Source: Cylicocyclus nassatus
Lineage: Eukaryota > Nematoda > Chromadorea > Rhabditida > Strongylidae
Direction: 5' to 3'
Length of the DNA: 64,000 bases
Assembly (NCBI GenBank): GCA_958299035.1
Contig: CATQJL010000001.1
Coordinates: forward strand, 14,830,305 to 14,894,304
Positions 1 to 11,381 of this stretch are shown piece by piece. Made by a program: the position numbers and the translations under genes. The notes beneath the pieces are model-generated. The model saw only the letters and a program-made list of their open reading frames with translations, did not search any database and was not told the origin of the DNA. The stretch's first letter is position 1. Each line of letters opens with the position of its first letter.

Positions 1-721
1 TGTGAACAAACTTATAGCTAACAGCGTAATGGGAATAATTCATACCATTAAAAAGAAATTTGTTGTAGTCATCTAAAATTCAAACCCTGATTCTGCAGGT
101 ATCTTTTTGGGAGGGGAGAGGGGTTGATATGTAATATATCTTTTCTGCGGCAAAAAGCCTGATAAAAATATAAAAAGCTTTTATGGTTTTCCAATCACAT
201 CGGTTATGAGTATTACAAATATAAATAAGCCAAGATGCGAATGTTTTTAAGACATTGAAGCAACCAAAGCCTACCAAAGCAGCTTATTCAATGAATACTC
301 TTAGATGAGAAAATATATCACTTTTGGTTGCTTTAGTTAAAGACTAGGAAGTTTTTAGCTCCCTTTTAGCCTAAATTCACATCAATTTTTTGCTCTAATA
401 GACCCTCATAATTACTCGTCCACAAGCATTGCGCAAATGAGGATTGCAGATCTGGGATCAGAGTTTTATGCTCTTTAATATGGTATACATTACATCTAAG
501 AAGGCCACTTCGACTAAACATGCTTCCCTTGTGAGCTAGTAAGAAACGGAGAATGACAAATGGATTATTTGCTTCAATAATGCATTTTGCCAACAATTTG
601 CACGTATTTATTGAGTCCAAGATTTGTGAATGTATCATCTCAAATTTACACCGCTTTGCAAGTGTCATGTCACCACCTGTGCCCTGAAGATCAACATCAC
701 TGCTGTTAGGATTGAATTTTT

Positions 722-1035
722 TCAATTACCTGGACCGAATAGCGGTCTGAAGGATTCTGGTGGTGGTGGCATTGGCGGTCCACGTAATTCCGGTGGTGGT
801 GGCATTGGCGGTCCACCTAATTCCGGTGGTAGCATTGGCGGTCCACGTAATTCTGGTGGTGGCGGCATTGGCGGTCTATACGGCATTCCAAACCCATGTC
901 TGTGTCGCCACATTCCGCACCCTCTTCCTCCAAATCTTCTTGGTCCTCGTAACATTCCTGGCCCCATTCCGGGGCCGAATGGTCCATGTGGCGTCCATGG
1001 CGGCGGCGGTGGTGGTTGTTCAGCCAATGGAGATT
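722..1035 (-). pseudogene. Orphan second exon of a secreted Pro/Gly-rich peptide gene (left palindrome arm)
   Basis: On the minus strand an acceptor (ACCGTCAG) precedes a 314-base exon that stays open to a stop at 722. It encodes ESPLAEQPPPPPPW, then a Gly/Pro/Met-rich stretch, WRHRHGFGMPYRPP, and repeats of the form PPMPPPPELRG. Length and phase match exon 2 of the intact paralogue at 5276-5493, with several extra proline repeats. There is no signal-peptide exon on this strand because the palindrome spacer separates the arms, so this copy has no start of its own. Its reading frame is better preserved than that of the sister arm. Transcription from this strand is unknown. Confidence 0.75.
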
Positions 1036-1249
1036 CTGACGGTGGCAGTCCGCTGTTTGAGAATGTTTTTAAGACATTGAAGCTGCGAAGCCTTTGATGG
1101 TCTTGTTTGCATTGTAGTGAGTGTATTGTAACCAGCACGTCAATATAAGCACCACTGTAAGCTGAGGCAGCATTGTCCAGACTAAACTCTGGAAAGGCCT
1201 GTGTTTCCGAAAAGAGCAAAAAGTCCCACGTTTCTCCAGAAGTCTATCA

Positions 1250-1697
1250 ATGTTGTTTGAGTTCGTGGCACTTGTTGTTCTTACCTATTCCACATTTGGG
1301 CAAGGTAAGGTAGTTTTTTTCTTTGAGACAATCTTGAAAGCGGACTGCCACCGTCAGAATCTCCATTGTTGAACAACCACCACCGCCACTGCGAATGATG
1401 CATGGGCCATTCCGCCCCGGAATGGGACCAGGAATGTTACGAGGACCAGGAAGATTTGGAGGAAGAGGGTGCGGAATGTGGCGACACAGACATGGGTTTG
1501 GAATGCCGTATAGACCGCCAATGCCGCCACCACCAGAATTACGTGGACCGCCAATGCTACCACCGGAATTAGGTGGACCGCCAATGCCACCACCGGAATT
1601 AGGTGGACCGCCAATGCCACCACCACCGGAATTACGTGGACCGCCAATGCCACCACCACCAGAATCCTTCAGACCGCTATTCGGTCCAGGTAATTGA
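1250..1697 (+). pseudogene. Secreted Pro/Gly-rich peptide gene, frameshifted copy
   Basis: Exon 1 (1250-1304) encodes a signal peptide, MLFEFVALVVLTYSTFGQ, ending in phase 1 at a GTAAGG donor. The acceptor CCGTCAG is at 1351-1357 and exon 2 runs 1358-1697. Against the left arm exon and the intact copy at 5168, exon 2 lacks one base near 1366, so the spliced frame reads ESPLLNNHHRHCE and stops. Downstream of the lesion the correct frame continues with WRHRHGFGMPYRPP and several PPMPPPPEL-type repeats to a TGA at 1697. It is therefore a pseudogene, unless the lesion is a sequencing error or another acceptor is used. Confidence 0.8.
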
Positions 1698-2421
1698 AAA
1701 AATTCAATCCTAACAGCTGTGATGTTGATCTTCAGGGCACAGATGGTGACATGACACTTGCAAAGCGGTGTAAATTTGAGATGTTACATTCACAAATCTT
1801 GGACTCCATAAATACATGCAAATTATAGGCAAAAGGCAACTGTTATTGAAGCAGATAATCCATTTGTCATCCTCCGTTTCTCACCAACTCACAAGGAAGC
1901 ATGTTTAGTCGAAGTTGCCCTATTACATGTTATGTATACCATAGTGAAGAGCATAAAACTCTGATCCCAGATCTGCAATCCTCATTTGCGCAATGCTTGT
2001 GGACGAGTAATTATGAGGGTCTATTAGAGCAAAAAATTGATGTGAATTTAGGCTAAAAGGGAGCTAAAAACTTCCTAGTCTTTAACTAAAGCAACCAAAA
2101 GTGATATATTTTCTCATCTAAGAGTATTCATTGAATAAGCTGCTTTGGTAGGCTTTGGTTGCTTCAATGTCTTAAAAACATTCGCATCTTGGCTTATTTA
2201 TATTTGTAATTCTCATAACCGATGTGATTGGAAAACCATAAAAGCTTTTTATATTTTTATCAGGCTTTTTGCCGCAGAAAAGATATATACATATCAACCC
2301 CCCTCCCCTCCCAAAAAGATACCTGCAGAATCAGGGTTTAAATTTTAGATGACTAAAATAAATTTCTTTTTAATGGTATGAATTATTCCCATTACGCTGT
2401 TAGCTATAAGTTTGTTCACAT

Positions 2422-3237
2422 CGTAAGTCTTGTAAACACCTTTTTCACCTCTCTATTCCGTACAGAAGTCAGTACCAATGGGAACGGAAGGAATGTTTGG
2501 AATTCAAAATAAGTGCACGACTTTTCGAGAAAAGAAATTAAGGTGTAGATAACATAGCTTGTCTCATTGACTGCTCGCTGAACTACGCATCAAATCCTTG
2601 ATGAATTTCATTATTGTGGAATCGAAGGATGCCCGTTAATGCGAGTTTTATCAAAGTTTTCTACCACTTTCAAAATATCTTGGCACCCGCCTTCAAGCAC
2701 ATTATTCAGTGGAAAAGTTTTTTTATTTTGCGTATGAGTGGAGTGCTGGAATTTATGAACTCAACCAACAAGTGGAACTTATGAACTTAACCAACTATTT
2801 AAAAATAGGATTTACACCATATTAAAGATCATAAAGCGCTGATTCCACATCTGCTTTCCTTATCTGCGGAACGTTTATGGACGAGAAGTTATAAACTTTT
2901 ATTGAAGCAAAAAATTACATATGCAAATAAGATAAAAATGTTGTGATTTTTTCTAGTGCCTTAATATAGCAGTGATTATCTCCTTTTTATGATATAAGCT
3001 AAGGATACTAAAACATTCTTTATTTCGGACTGTGTTCTAGTCACTAAACAGCAGTAGTGGATGTACCGACGGTAAATGGCGTTCCACTTAGCACAGATTT
3101 CTCAAGTTGATAAATAAAACAAATTTCAGGAATTGGTTCTGGCCTCTGGCCCATAGCTAGCCCGCGAATCCGGGAATAGTTCGCAAGTTCGCTATTGTTT
3201 TTGGGCCTTTGAGGACGGCGGAAGCGCCGAAACGTTA
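2422..3237. other. Inverted flank of the peptide-gene unit; no gene seen
   Basis: 2432-2690 is the approximate reverse complement of 4510-4750 (upstream flank of the gene at 5168). 2800-2990 is the reverse complement of about 5950-6125 (its downstream flank). The palindromic rearrangement therefore extends beyond the clean arms. 3035-3237 has no recognised content. Confidence 0.6.
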
Positions 3238-3669
3238 GGCCATTCGAATAAAGATATACCGTGAAAAACCTGTTCGGCACAAGTAGAATTGGGGGTTATA
3301 AACAATGCTCGGGTTCAAAGAAATTGAAACATTCAAGTTACTTTTGTTGCCTTTTGAAGCGGAAAAAATGATTGAAGAGGAGAAGCATTTTTGTGCCTAA
3401 GGAAGAACTTTGGAATGGATTCAGTGTCGAAGTTCTGGTCATTAACCTTGAACAGCGGGAAATATTACGGATCGTACACCTCTTACGAATGGCGGACAAA
3501 GGGGGCTGGGGGGGGGCTTCCTCCCCGAGAATGGGTCTCGAAATTTTTGAAAAATTTCCATAGGCCACAAAAATGTGTAAGTGACTCGTTTATTCTTGTA
3601 AATGATTGAAATTATTTTTAAAATTTTCTAGAATTTCAAATCAGCTTTGTAACCCTTTTCTAGAGTTTA

Positions 3670-4036
3670 AAGGCACCGTCCACCCAAAATGGGGTCGATG
3701 AGATCTTGATGCTTAACAGTAGTTGGCCCCTCAACTGTATACTAATCCAACTCGCGCTGGCAAGTTGCTTCCGAAGCGAGAAAATTGCTTCAAAAATCGC
3801 TCTGATGACAGATTCGCCACGTTGGCTCCTCCCCTTTGAGTGGGCGTGACGTTCTTCCCGCCCATCCGTGCGTGTCCAACCAATCACCGTTCCGAAGAAA
3901 TCGCTCTGCGGGTTCTGAAAACGGGGGTTTTTCGTGGTTTTCGCGAAATTTCGACTTGATATTCGGAGTCAGAGGTATGAGAAGGCCCTGGAACGGCAAA
4001 AACATGGAGGTCGAAATATTGGGTGGACGGTGCCTT
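3670..4036. mobile_element. Short non-autonomous TIR element (MITE), copy 1
   Basis: Terminal inverted repeats AAGGCACCGTCCACCCA and TGGGTGGACGGTGCCTT are flanked by TA on both sides (3668-3669, 4037-4038), as expected for Tc1/mariner-type target duplication. It is 367 bp with no coding capacity. The same element in the same orientation lies at 26175-26544 in the paralogous segment, but at a different site relative to the flanking sequence. Confidence 0.85.
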
Positions 4037-5167
4037 TAGGGTTATGGCCCTTAAGATTTTGAGAAGCACCCCAAAATTTTTTTCGAAGTGCGTGGCTAAC
4101 GACACGCGCCTCCATTTGAACGAGATTTTTACTCTCCCCTCCCCCCCCCCCCCGGATGTAAATTCTGCGACCACTACTGACCCTTACATTCATTTTTACA
4201 CTACAGAAATAAACAGCATGTTTTATTTTTAAATTTAGTTTTCTCTTTTCGCTAATGGGTTTTATCACGAAAAAATATGGTTAACGATCATCAAAATAGT
4301 TTTGATTATTTGCATTTCGACCAGTGGAAGCAACGACCGTTGCTTCATTCTACACATATACCTGATTGCTCAACTATGTTTAACATTGAGCGGATGCTAA
4401 AGCCTTTGACTGTTGATCACGTTTTTATTATAAATTCTGCAACATTCTCTAATCATACGCAAAACAATAGACAATAACTTTTCCACGGGCTACGAATGTT
4501 GCTCAAAAACGGATACCTAGATATTTTGAAAGCAGTAAAAAATTCTGATGAAACCCGCATCAACAAGCATCCTTCGACTCCCACGATATGAAATTCATCA
4601 AGGATTTGATGCTTGGTTCAGCAATCACTGAGATAAGCTATGCTGTCTACTCCTTTATTTCTTTTCTTGAAAAGTAGTGCACCTTCCGGTTCCCATTGGT
4701 ACCGACCTCTGCATTGAACAAAGAGGTGAGAAAGGTGTCAAGACTTATGATGTGAACAAACTTATAGCTAAGAGCGTAATGGGGATGATTCATGCCATCA
4801 AAAGAAATGTATATTGTAGCCAACTAAAATTCAAATTCTGAATCTGCAGATATCTTCTTGTGGAAAGATGTAATATATCTTTTCTGCGGTAAAAAGCGTG
4901 ATGAAAATATAAAAAAAATGTTATGGTTTTCGCTCACATTGGTTATGAGTATCACAAATATAAAACTGCCAAGATGCGAATATTTTTCAGACATTGAAGC
5001 TGCGAAGCCATTTGATGGCCTTGTTTGCATTGTAATGAGTGTATTTTAACCAGCACGTCAATATAAGCACCACTGAAAGCTAAGGCAGCATTGTTCAGCC
5101 TAAACTCTGGAAAGGCCTGTGTTTCCGAAAAGTGCAAAAATTCCCACGTTTCTCCAGAAGTCTATCA

Positions 5168-5493
5168 ATGTTGCTTGAGTTCGTCGCACTTGTTTTTCTT
5201 GCCTATTCCACATTTGGGCAAGGTAAGGTAATTTATTTCCTTGACATAATCTTGAAAGCGGACTGCTACCGCCAGAATTTCCATCGGCTCTACCGCCACC
5301 ACCGCCACCGCCAAGAATGCATGGACCATTCGGACCTGGAATGGGGCCAGGAATGTTTCCGGGAGGACCAGGAAGGTTTGGAGGAAGAGGGTGGAAAAGA
5401 ATGTGGCGACACAGACATGGGTTTGGAATGCCATATAGACCGCCAATGCCGCCACCACCAGGACCTGGACCGCGATTCGGTCCAGGTAACTGA
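5168..5493 (+). CDS. Secreted Pro/Gly-rich peptide gene, intact two-exon copy
   Basis: Exon 1 (5168-5222) encodes MLLEFVALVFLAYSTFGQ, a clean N-terminal signal peptide. It is joined in phase 1 across a 53 bp intron (GTAAGG...CCGCCAG) to exon 2 (5276-5493), giving 273 nt and 90 aa. The mature part runs EFPSALPPPPPPPRM, a Gly/Met/Pro-rich block (GPFGPGMGPGMFPGG), a basic/aromatic centre (WKRMWRHRHGFGMPYRPP) and a Pro/Gly tail ending RFGPGN. It resembles nematode glycine/proline-rich secreted peptides (antimicrobial-like, cuticle-associated or neuropeptide-like), but I do not recognise a specific family. No dibasic-flanked repeat array is visible. Start choice rests on the signal peptide and on conservation in two paralogues. 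Function is not known. Confidence 0.75.
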
Positions 5494-5857
5494 AATGCTC
5501 TTTATTCAGTCCTAACAGTCGTGATGTTGATCTTCAGGGCACAGGTGGTGATATGACACTTGCAAAGCGGTGTAAATTTGAGACGATACCTTCACACTTC
5601 TTGAACTTAATAAATACGTGCAAATTGTTGGCAAAATGCATTATTGAAGCAAATAAATCCATTTGTCATTCTCCGTTTCTTACTAGCTCACAGGGGAAGC
5701 ATGTTTAGTCGAAGTGGCCTTCTTAGATGTAATGTATACCATATTGAAGAGCAGAAAACTCTGATCCCAGACCTGCAATCCTCATTTGCTCAATGTTTGT
5801 GGGCGAGGAGTTATGAGGGTCTATTAGAGCAAAAAATTGATTGAATTTGGGTCAAAA

Positions 5858-7686
5858 GAGATGCTAAAAACTTCCTAGTATTCAACTGAAGCAACTAAAA
5901 GTGATATATTTTTTCATCTAAGAGTATTCATCGATTAAGTTGCTTTGGTAATTATCACGGCTATATTAAGGCCCTAGAAAAAATATCACGACATTTTTAT
6001 CCTATTTGCACATGTATTTTTTTGCTCCAATAAAAGTTTATAACTTCTCGTCCATTAACGTTCTCCAGATAAGGAAGGTAGATTTGGAACAGCCTTTATG
6101 CTCTCTAATATATGTAGTGTAAATCTTATTTTGTAAGGCCACTTTGACCAAACATGGCTTTATCAGCAAGACGCATCTAGTAATAATATGCAACTCATTC
6201 CATAGTGCCACTGAGACTTGTGATCTTTTCCCTCTAGATTTACCTTTCGCATCCCGTGAACGATTCTTCAGTAGGAAATGTGCTTTGCGTAAACCCATAC
6301 AATTGCTATAAATGACGTGCTTTAAAATTTACCTCTGGAGACCCTGGTTAAGATATCTTACAAGGGAATGGTTAGAAGTCGAAGTAGCCAAGCCAAACAA
6401 GCTGTATATCTTTCGATGCAGTATGAAATGCTGACTTCGAATCTGTCTTCCTTATCTGCTTATCGCTTCTGTGGACGAAGCTACAAGCGGTTTTATTGTA
6501 AAAAAATCGCACCCAAAAACTGTGAAATGGAGCACATTGTTGCAATTTCAGCTCAGCTTTAGGCTTTGAGAGTTTGAAGTAAGTTAGCTGCATGTTTTGG
6601 CCCAGCATCAAGTTGAACGTGGCTCTGTACGGCCAAATTTTCACTTTCAAGCATAATTTCTTAGCAAAATATTGGCCTTTAATGGCTTATAGCTTTGTCC
6701 AGAAAAGGATAAGCAGATAAAAAAGAATTTAGAGTCAGCGCTTCATACTGCATCTAACAGTATGCAGCTTGTCTGGATTAGCCACTTCGATATCTGACTA
6801 TTCCCTTGTTAGTAGAAAGAAGAAAGGGTAGCCATCTATCTAAGAATGAACTGCTCTTTGACAATACCATGAATGCATGGCACTACAAATTGAGGATGAC
6901 AGCTTCTTCTGAATGAGTATGCAGGAGAAACGAAAAGAAAGGTAGATTCGGAGTTATCTCGTCAAAGCATCTAACGATGCATTTCAGGAGCGATCTTCAG
7001 TGTTTAGACAATTACTCGCCATAAACTTCAAGCTACATTGATCCTAGCTCAGATAAGAGTTAAGTTTTGAGTTAATGTTTACTTTAGTTTAGTTTCGAAT
7101 TTTTTTTGAAGTATAAGTTTCAGATTTTCCCTAGATTGTCTCTTGCCCATAGTGTTTGATTACCATTAGCGATCAAACCCATAGTTGCATGGAGAGTGTA
7201 TCGTTGCGATGATTTTCTTCAGCTTCATCCTATCTTTAAATTTGGATGTTCAGAATCAGCGGACTGCGCCTCATAAACTAAGTTTCGGACCCCTTTTATA
7301 ACAAGCGGCAATCTTACGCCGAAAGGACCAAATTAACAAGTCGACTCTCCCAACAAAAAAAATTCAAGTCAAATACTGGAATCTTTGCCCTCATTAAATT
7401 GACAAAACCTGCAAAACCCTTTTATCTCGTACTTTGCTTAAATGACCGGCGTAGATGTAAGTACCACATACACCACCCGTAATTTGTGAAAAAAAAATGG
7501 CGGCGGCACTTAACTTACGCGGCGCCGCCGCAGTTAGGTGACAAACGCCGCGTCGCGCGACAAAAGTCGGCGGAAAAGCGGCATTTGTCGCCTAACTTTG
7601 TCGCGCAACGCCCAACTTTTTATAAAAAAAGGCCTTATCTTGATTCAAAATTTATGAATTCTACATATAAGAGTACCATTCAACTC
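5858..7686. other. Non-coding: downstream flank, imperfect fold-back and GC-rich hairpin
   Basis: 5950-6125 resembles the inverted sequence at 2800-2990. An imperfect inverted repeat spans about 6355-6818 (AAGGGAATGGTTAGAAGTCG against its complement near 6790-6815). 7500-7610 is unusually GC-rich, and GTTAGGTGACAAACGCCGC pairs with GCGGCATTTGTCGCCTAAC. No gene is recognised; short open frames lack splice or domain support. Confidence 0.5.
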
Positions 7687-10600
7687 AGCTCGGCGAGGCA
7701 CGTCTTCCAGTATACAGATGTGCCTAGTTATGGGATATAAGTTTTTTTTCCTGAAATTTTAGTGTAAATGGATCTTTCATGTGCTGATTCCAGAGGCTAC
7801 ATACACATTGTGATGAACACTGCAGAAATAGGGCACGTATAGTTTAAGAGTTCATTCTGATGGATGTGTGTGAAACTGGGCTTTTCTCGGTCGCGGAATG
7901 CCGCGCGTGATGTGCAATGTACAGGGTGCGGCAAAAGTCTGGGAGCCTAGTACTTTTTCGTACAAAACGAGAAGGGAAGTACCTAGAAACGAAAAATTTG
8001 GCGCACACATAATTCGATCCATTGCAGATACAACCCAGTTCTTGAGTTGCAAATCTGCCTCTTTTGGCTTCCACGCAGCCCTACAAAATCTTGGCAAGTC
8101 CACCTATCATGGCACGCAGGTAGTCGTGATGGAATTCGCTCCACGCCTTTACAATAGCCTCTTCTTTTAACTTGGCAAATGCGCAGCGTGATAGAGCAAA
8201 TTTTTGTCTACAACATACTTCCAAAAGAATTTTTCGCATTGCTTAGGATTGAAAATATTGGATTTTTAATTAGATGCATGTGTACGTCGCATACCGGAAT
8301 TTTGGCTAAACTGCGCGGATAAAAACTTGAAAATATCGTGTAAAAAGTATAAAAAGTGTTCCCATAGCCGAATTTCAACAGATTCTAATTTAAAAGACGT
8401 ATGCAAAAAATACAGCCTTGGTTCCAGTGCCTGTTGAGCATTCTATAGCTTTTGAATTTGTTCTGAAGACGGATTTCCACTGGCACGTAAGTAGCATTCG
8501 CAATCTTTTATTTTTCGTTCATGCAAGAACAGCTCCTGGCAAAAGCAAAACTAGGATACAATAGCGCAAAGCCTCTTCTATGTTGTATGCATCGAAGTTT
8601 TGTAAAATATTAACAGCATTTCTAGTTACAGCAAAAATTGTAAATATCAAAAATTCTGGTTTTTTCGCTTTGCAAAAGTACTAGTTTGGTAATTTTCATT
8701 CTTACAAAAACATATGGCAGCCATTTCCAGCCAAATAAAGTGTATTCTGTAGAGGATGACCGCAGCATCATGTGACATAAAATTGAAATCAAAACCATCA
8801 GTGTCTTTGTAATTGCAGTATTGCAAAGTTAGGCTCCCAGACTTTTGCCGCACCCTGTACTATACCACTCACAGAACGGGAATTTCGCGAAATTTCAGAA
8901 ATTTCGCGATTCCGGAATATCGCAAATTATGCAGCGCCATAACTTCCTTCGGAATGAATATATTCTAAACTCGAAAGCAGCATTGTGTTCATCTCGTCAA
9001 GGCGAATCTTTCGACATACGTCATGTCATCTATATCTTGTTTCCAGTTTTCTCAAATCGTTGTGAGGAGGTTCCTTTGCAAATATGTAACGCAGCGCCTA
9101 TCCAACATGAAAGCTTCCAGTAAGCACCATTCGATAGTGCTCTTCTTGTACATTATAGTGCGCTAGGAAGCTGCCGCAGACTTCTTTTCAAAAGAGAAAA
9201 AAGCGTTGGTAAATTCTGGAAAAATCACTCGTTTCCAGATTTTACTCGCCGTAACTTTCTTTGGAGTGGATATTTGAATCCGAAAAATGCATTGTGCTCA
9301 GCTCATCAAGGCAAATCTTTCGGTGTGCAGAATGTCCTTGATATCTCGATTTCAGTATTCTCAAAACTTTCTGCGGTCGTCTCTTCGCAAAGGTGTGAAG
9401 CAGCGCATATTGCCCCCAGTAAATTCAGAAAGAAACTTTCGATAGTACTTCTTCTGTAGATTATGGGGCGCCAGAAATTAGCCGCACACTTCTTTCCAAA
9501 GGAGTAAGAAGGGCTGGTGAATTCTGGAAAAATCATGTTGTTTTAAATTTTTCTCAACGTAACTCTAAAATATGAAGCTCTCTTGTTAAGCAAATGTGAT
9601 TTTCGTATTCAGCAGGTCCGATAATCCTTATGAGCAAGTTTTCCAAGATGTTCGAGTAATTTCATTTTTTCTCGTTTTACGCTCTTGAAGCTGGCCGATG
9701 GATTTTGGTCAAAATGTTCATGCTCTTAAATTGTAGGGAAACTTCGCTTATAGAGGTTTTCGAACACGCTCTTTACGAAAATCAAGGTCTTTGAGGATTA
9801 CAGGGTCTTTTTGGTGAGATACGGTGAGGTGACTGTAACTGCATCACGAAAGTGCGTAACTTTGCCCGCACTTCTCGCGTATCTGTCAGCAACCTTGCCG
9901 CTTGCTTTTCTCAGTCAAAGTTACTAGGAACTGTGCTACCGAATGGTGCATGACTCAGGCTCCATTCTATAAAAATCGTTGAGTTACGAGCCTATGAAAA
10001 CACGTCCTCATGAATTTTGCCCAAAATGTAAAGATCGCAAATCTCATCGAAATTCCACCGTGAGCGCTTGTACTCCATAAACGAAGTTTCCTTACAATTT
10101 AAGAGCATGAACATTTTGACCAAAATCCATCGGCCAGCTTCAAGAGCGTAAAACGAGAAAAAATGAAATTACTCGAACATCTTGGAAAACTTGCTCATAA
10201 GGATTATCGGACCTGCTGATTACGAAAATCACAACTGCTTAACAAGAGAGCTTCATATTTTAGAGTAACGTTGAGAAAAATTTAAAACGACATGATTTTT
10301 CCAGAATTCACCAGCCCTTCTAACTCCTTTGGAAAGAAGTTTGCGGCTACTTTTTAGCGCTCCATAATCTACAGAAGAAATACTATCGAAAATTTCTTTC
10401 TGAATGTACTGGGGACAATACGCGCTGCTTCACACCTTTGCGAAGAGACGCCCGCAGAGTTTTGAGAATACTGAAATCGAGATATCAAGGACATTCTGCA
10501 CACCGAAAGATTTGCCTTGATGAGCTGAGCACAATGCATTTTTCGGATTCAAATATCCACTCCAAAGAAAGTTACGGCGAGTAAAATCTGGAAACGAGTG

Positions 10601-11270
10601 ATTTTTCCAGAATTTACCAACGCTTTTTTCTCTTTTGAAAAGAAGTCTGCGGCAGCTTCCTAGCGCACTATAATGTACAAGAAGAGCACTATCGAATGGT
10701 GCTTACTGGAAGCTTTCATGTTGGATAGGCGCTGCGTTACATATTTGCAAAGGAACCTCCTCACAACGATTTGAGAAAACTGGAAACAAGATATAGATGA
10801 CATGACGTATGTCGAAAGATTCGCCTTGACGAGATGAACACAATGCTGCTTTTGAATTTAGAATATATTTATTCCGAAGGAAGTTATGGCGCTGCATATT
10901 TTGCGATATTCCGAAATCGCGAAATTTCTGGAATTTCGCGAAATTTCCGTTCTGTGAGCGGTATTGTACATTGCACAGCACGCGCGGCATTTCGCGATAT
11001 GTGCTTCTCATGCGACTTCCAACCATTTCCCTTTGTCTTCCTGCATTTTGGGACCCGTCCTACTTCGCCGAGAAAAGCCCAGTTTCACACATATCCATGC
11101 AGAATGAGCTCTTAAACTATACCTGCCCTATTTCTGCAGTGCTCAACAGAATGTGTACGTAGCCTCTGGAATCAGCACATGAAAGATCCATTTACACTAA
11201 AATTCCAGGAAAAAACTTATATCCCACAACTAGGCACATCCGTATACTGGAAGATGCGCCTCGCCGAGCT
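7687..11270. repeat. Large fold-back repeat (about 1.2 kb arms, 335 bp loop)
   Basis: AGCTCGGCGAGGC at 7687 pairs with GCCTCGCCGAGCT ending at 11270. Pairing continues inward to 9746 and 10082, with a central loop 9747-10081 that has no recognised content. The left arm is longer because a 936 bp TIR element (7922-8857) is inserted in it; the right arm retains the uninterrupted site. Within the arms, runs such as AATTTCGCGAAATTTC are themselves small palindromes. A related, more diverged fold-back lies in the srx intron (43590-44310), so this is a dispersed element. No transposase was seen. Confidence 0.88.
7922..8857. mobile_element. Non-autonomous mariner-like element nested in fold-back
   Basis: Terminal inverted repeats CAGGGTGCGGCAAAAGTCTG at both ends are flanked by TA on each side. 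The opposite arm of the host palindrome shows the unoccupied site as a single TA at about 10967-10968. The 936 bp have no transposase-like frame. Confidence 0.88.
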
Positions 11271-11381
11271 TATTCTGATAATGCTCTCGCGGAAGAAGAT
11301 TTTTCAGAGAACGAACATCTTTCTGACAGCGATGGTAGTGACAGTATTATTAACGACGATGACGATATTGAAAACTTTTAG
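11209..11381 (+). CDS. Possible terminal exon of an unknown acidic protein
   Basis: A splice-acceptor-like AATTCCAG at 11201-11208 is followed by an open frame to TAG at 11381. It reads GKNLYPTTRHIRILEDAPRR, then an acidic/serine-rich tail containing SENEHLSDSDGSDS and NDDDDIENF. The first part lies inside the right fold-back arm. The left arm contains the equivalent acceptor and first about 20 residues on the minus strand but loses the acidic tail. Acidic tails or N-termini occur in many nuclear and transposon proteins, so no function is assigned. Upstream exons were not identified, and it may be a captured or relic exon. Confidence 0.35.

Larger units (their letters stand above)
1..2421. 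repeat. 2.4 kb palindromic inverted duplication around a secreted-peptide gene
   Basis: The first bases (GTGAACAAACTTATAGC) reappear reverse-complemented at about 2402-2420, and pairing continues inward to about 1055 and 1335, leaving a roughly 280 bp spacer. The arms carry opposite-strand copies of the same exon (722-1035 minus, 1358-1697 plus). Upstream flank similar to that of the gene at 5168 runs to about 261, is interrupted by the inverted 3' half, and resumes near 1063. A stretch of about 20 bases (AATGTTTTTAAGACATTGAA) is repeated at both junctions. The palindrome is seen directly; formation by inverted duplication into the gene's own 5' flank is inference. Confidence 0.9.
3238..5857. 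repeat. Segmental duplication, copy 1 (partner 25726-28663)
   Basis: From AGGCCATTCGAATAAAGAT at 3238 onward the sequence aligns colinearly with 25726-28663. It includes a shared block with AAGGAAGAACTTTGGAATGG, a MITE, C-rich runs, the 5' flank of the peptide gene and the gene itself. Point differences and small indels are numerous, so the duplication is not very recent. In copy 2 the alignment ends where an RTE LINE is inserted (28664). Confidence 0.8.

Noticed and set aside
630..1097. Gly-rich 155-residue frame on the plus strand
   Set aside because: Shadow of the Pro-rich exon on the minus strand; no splice or start support.
2145..2348. Small frame MVGFGCFNVLKTFASW, also present on the opposite strand at 80-277
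   Set aside because: Lies in palindrome arms corresponding to the non-coding 5' flank of the peptide gene; not preserved in the 4860 or 27700 copies.
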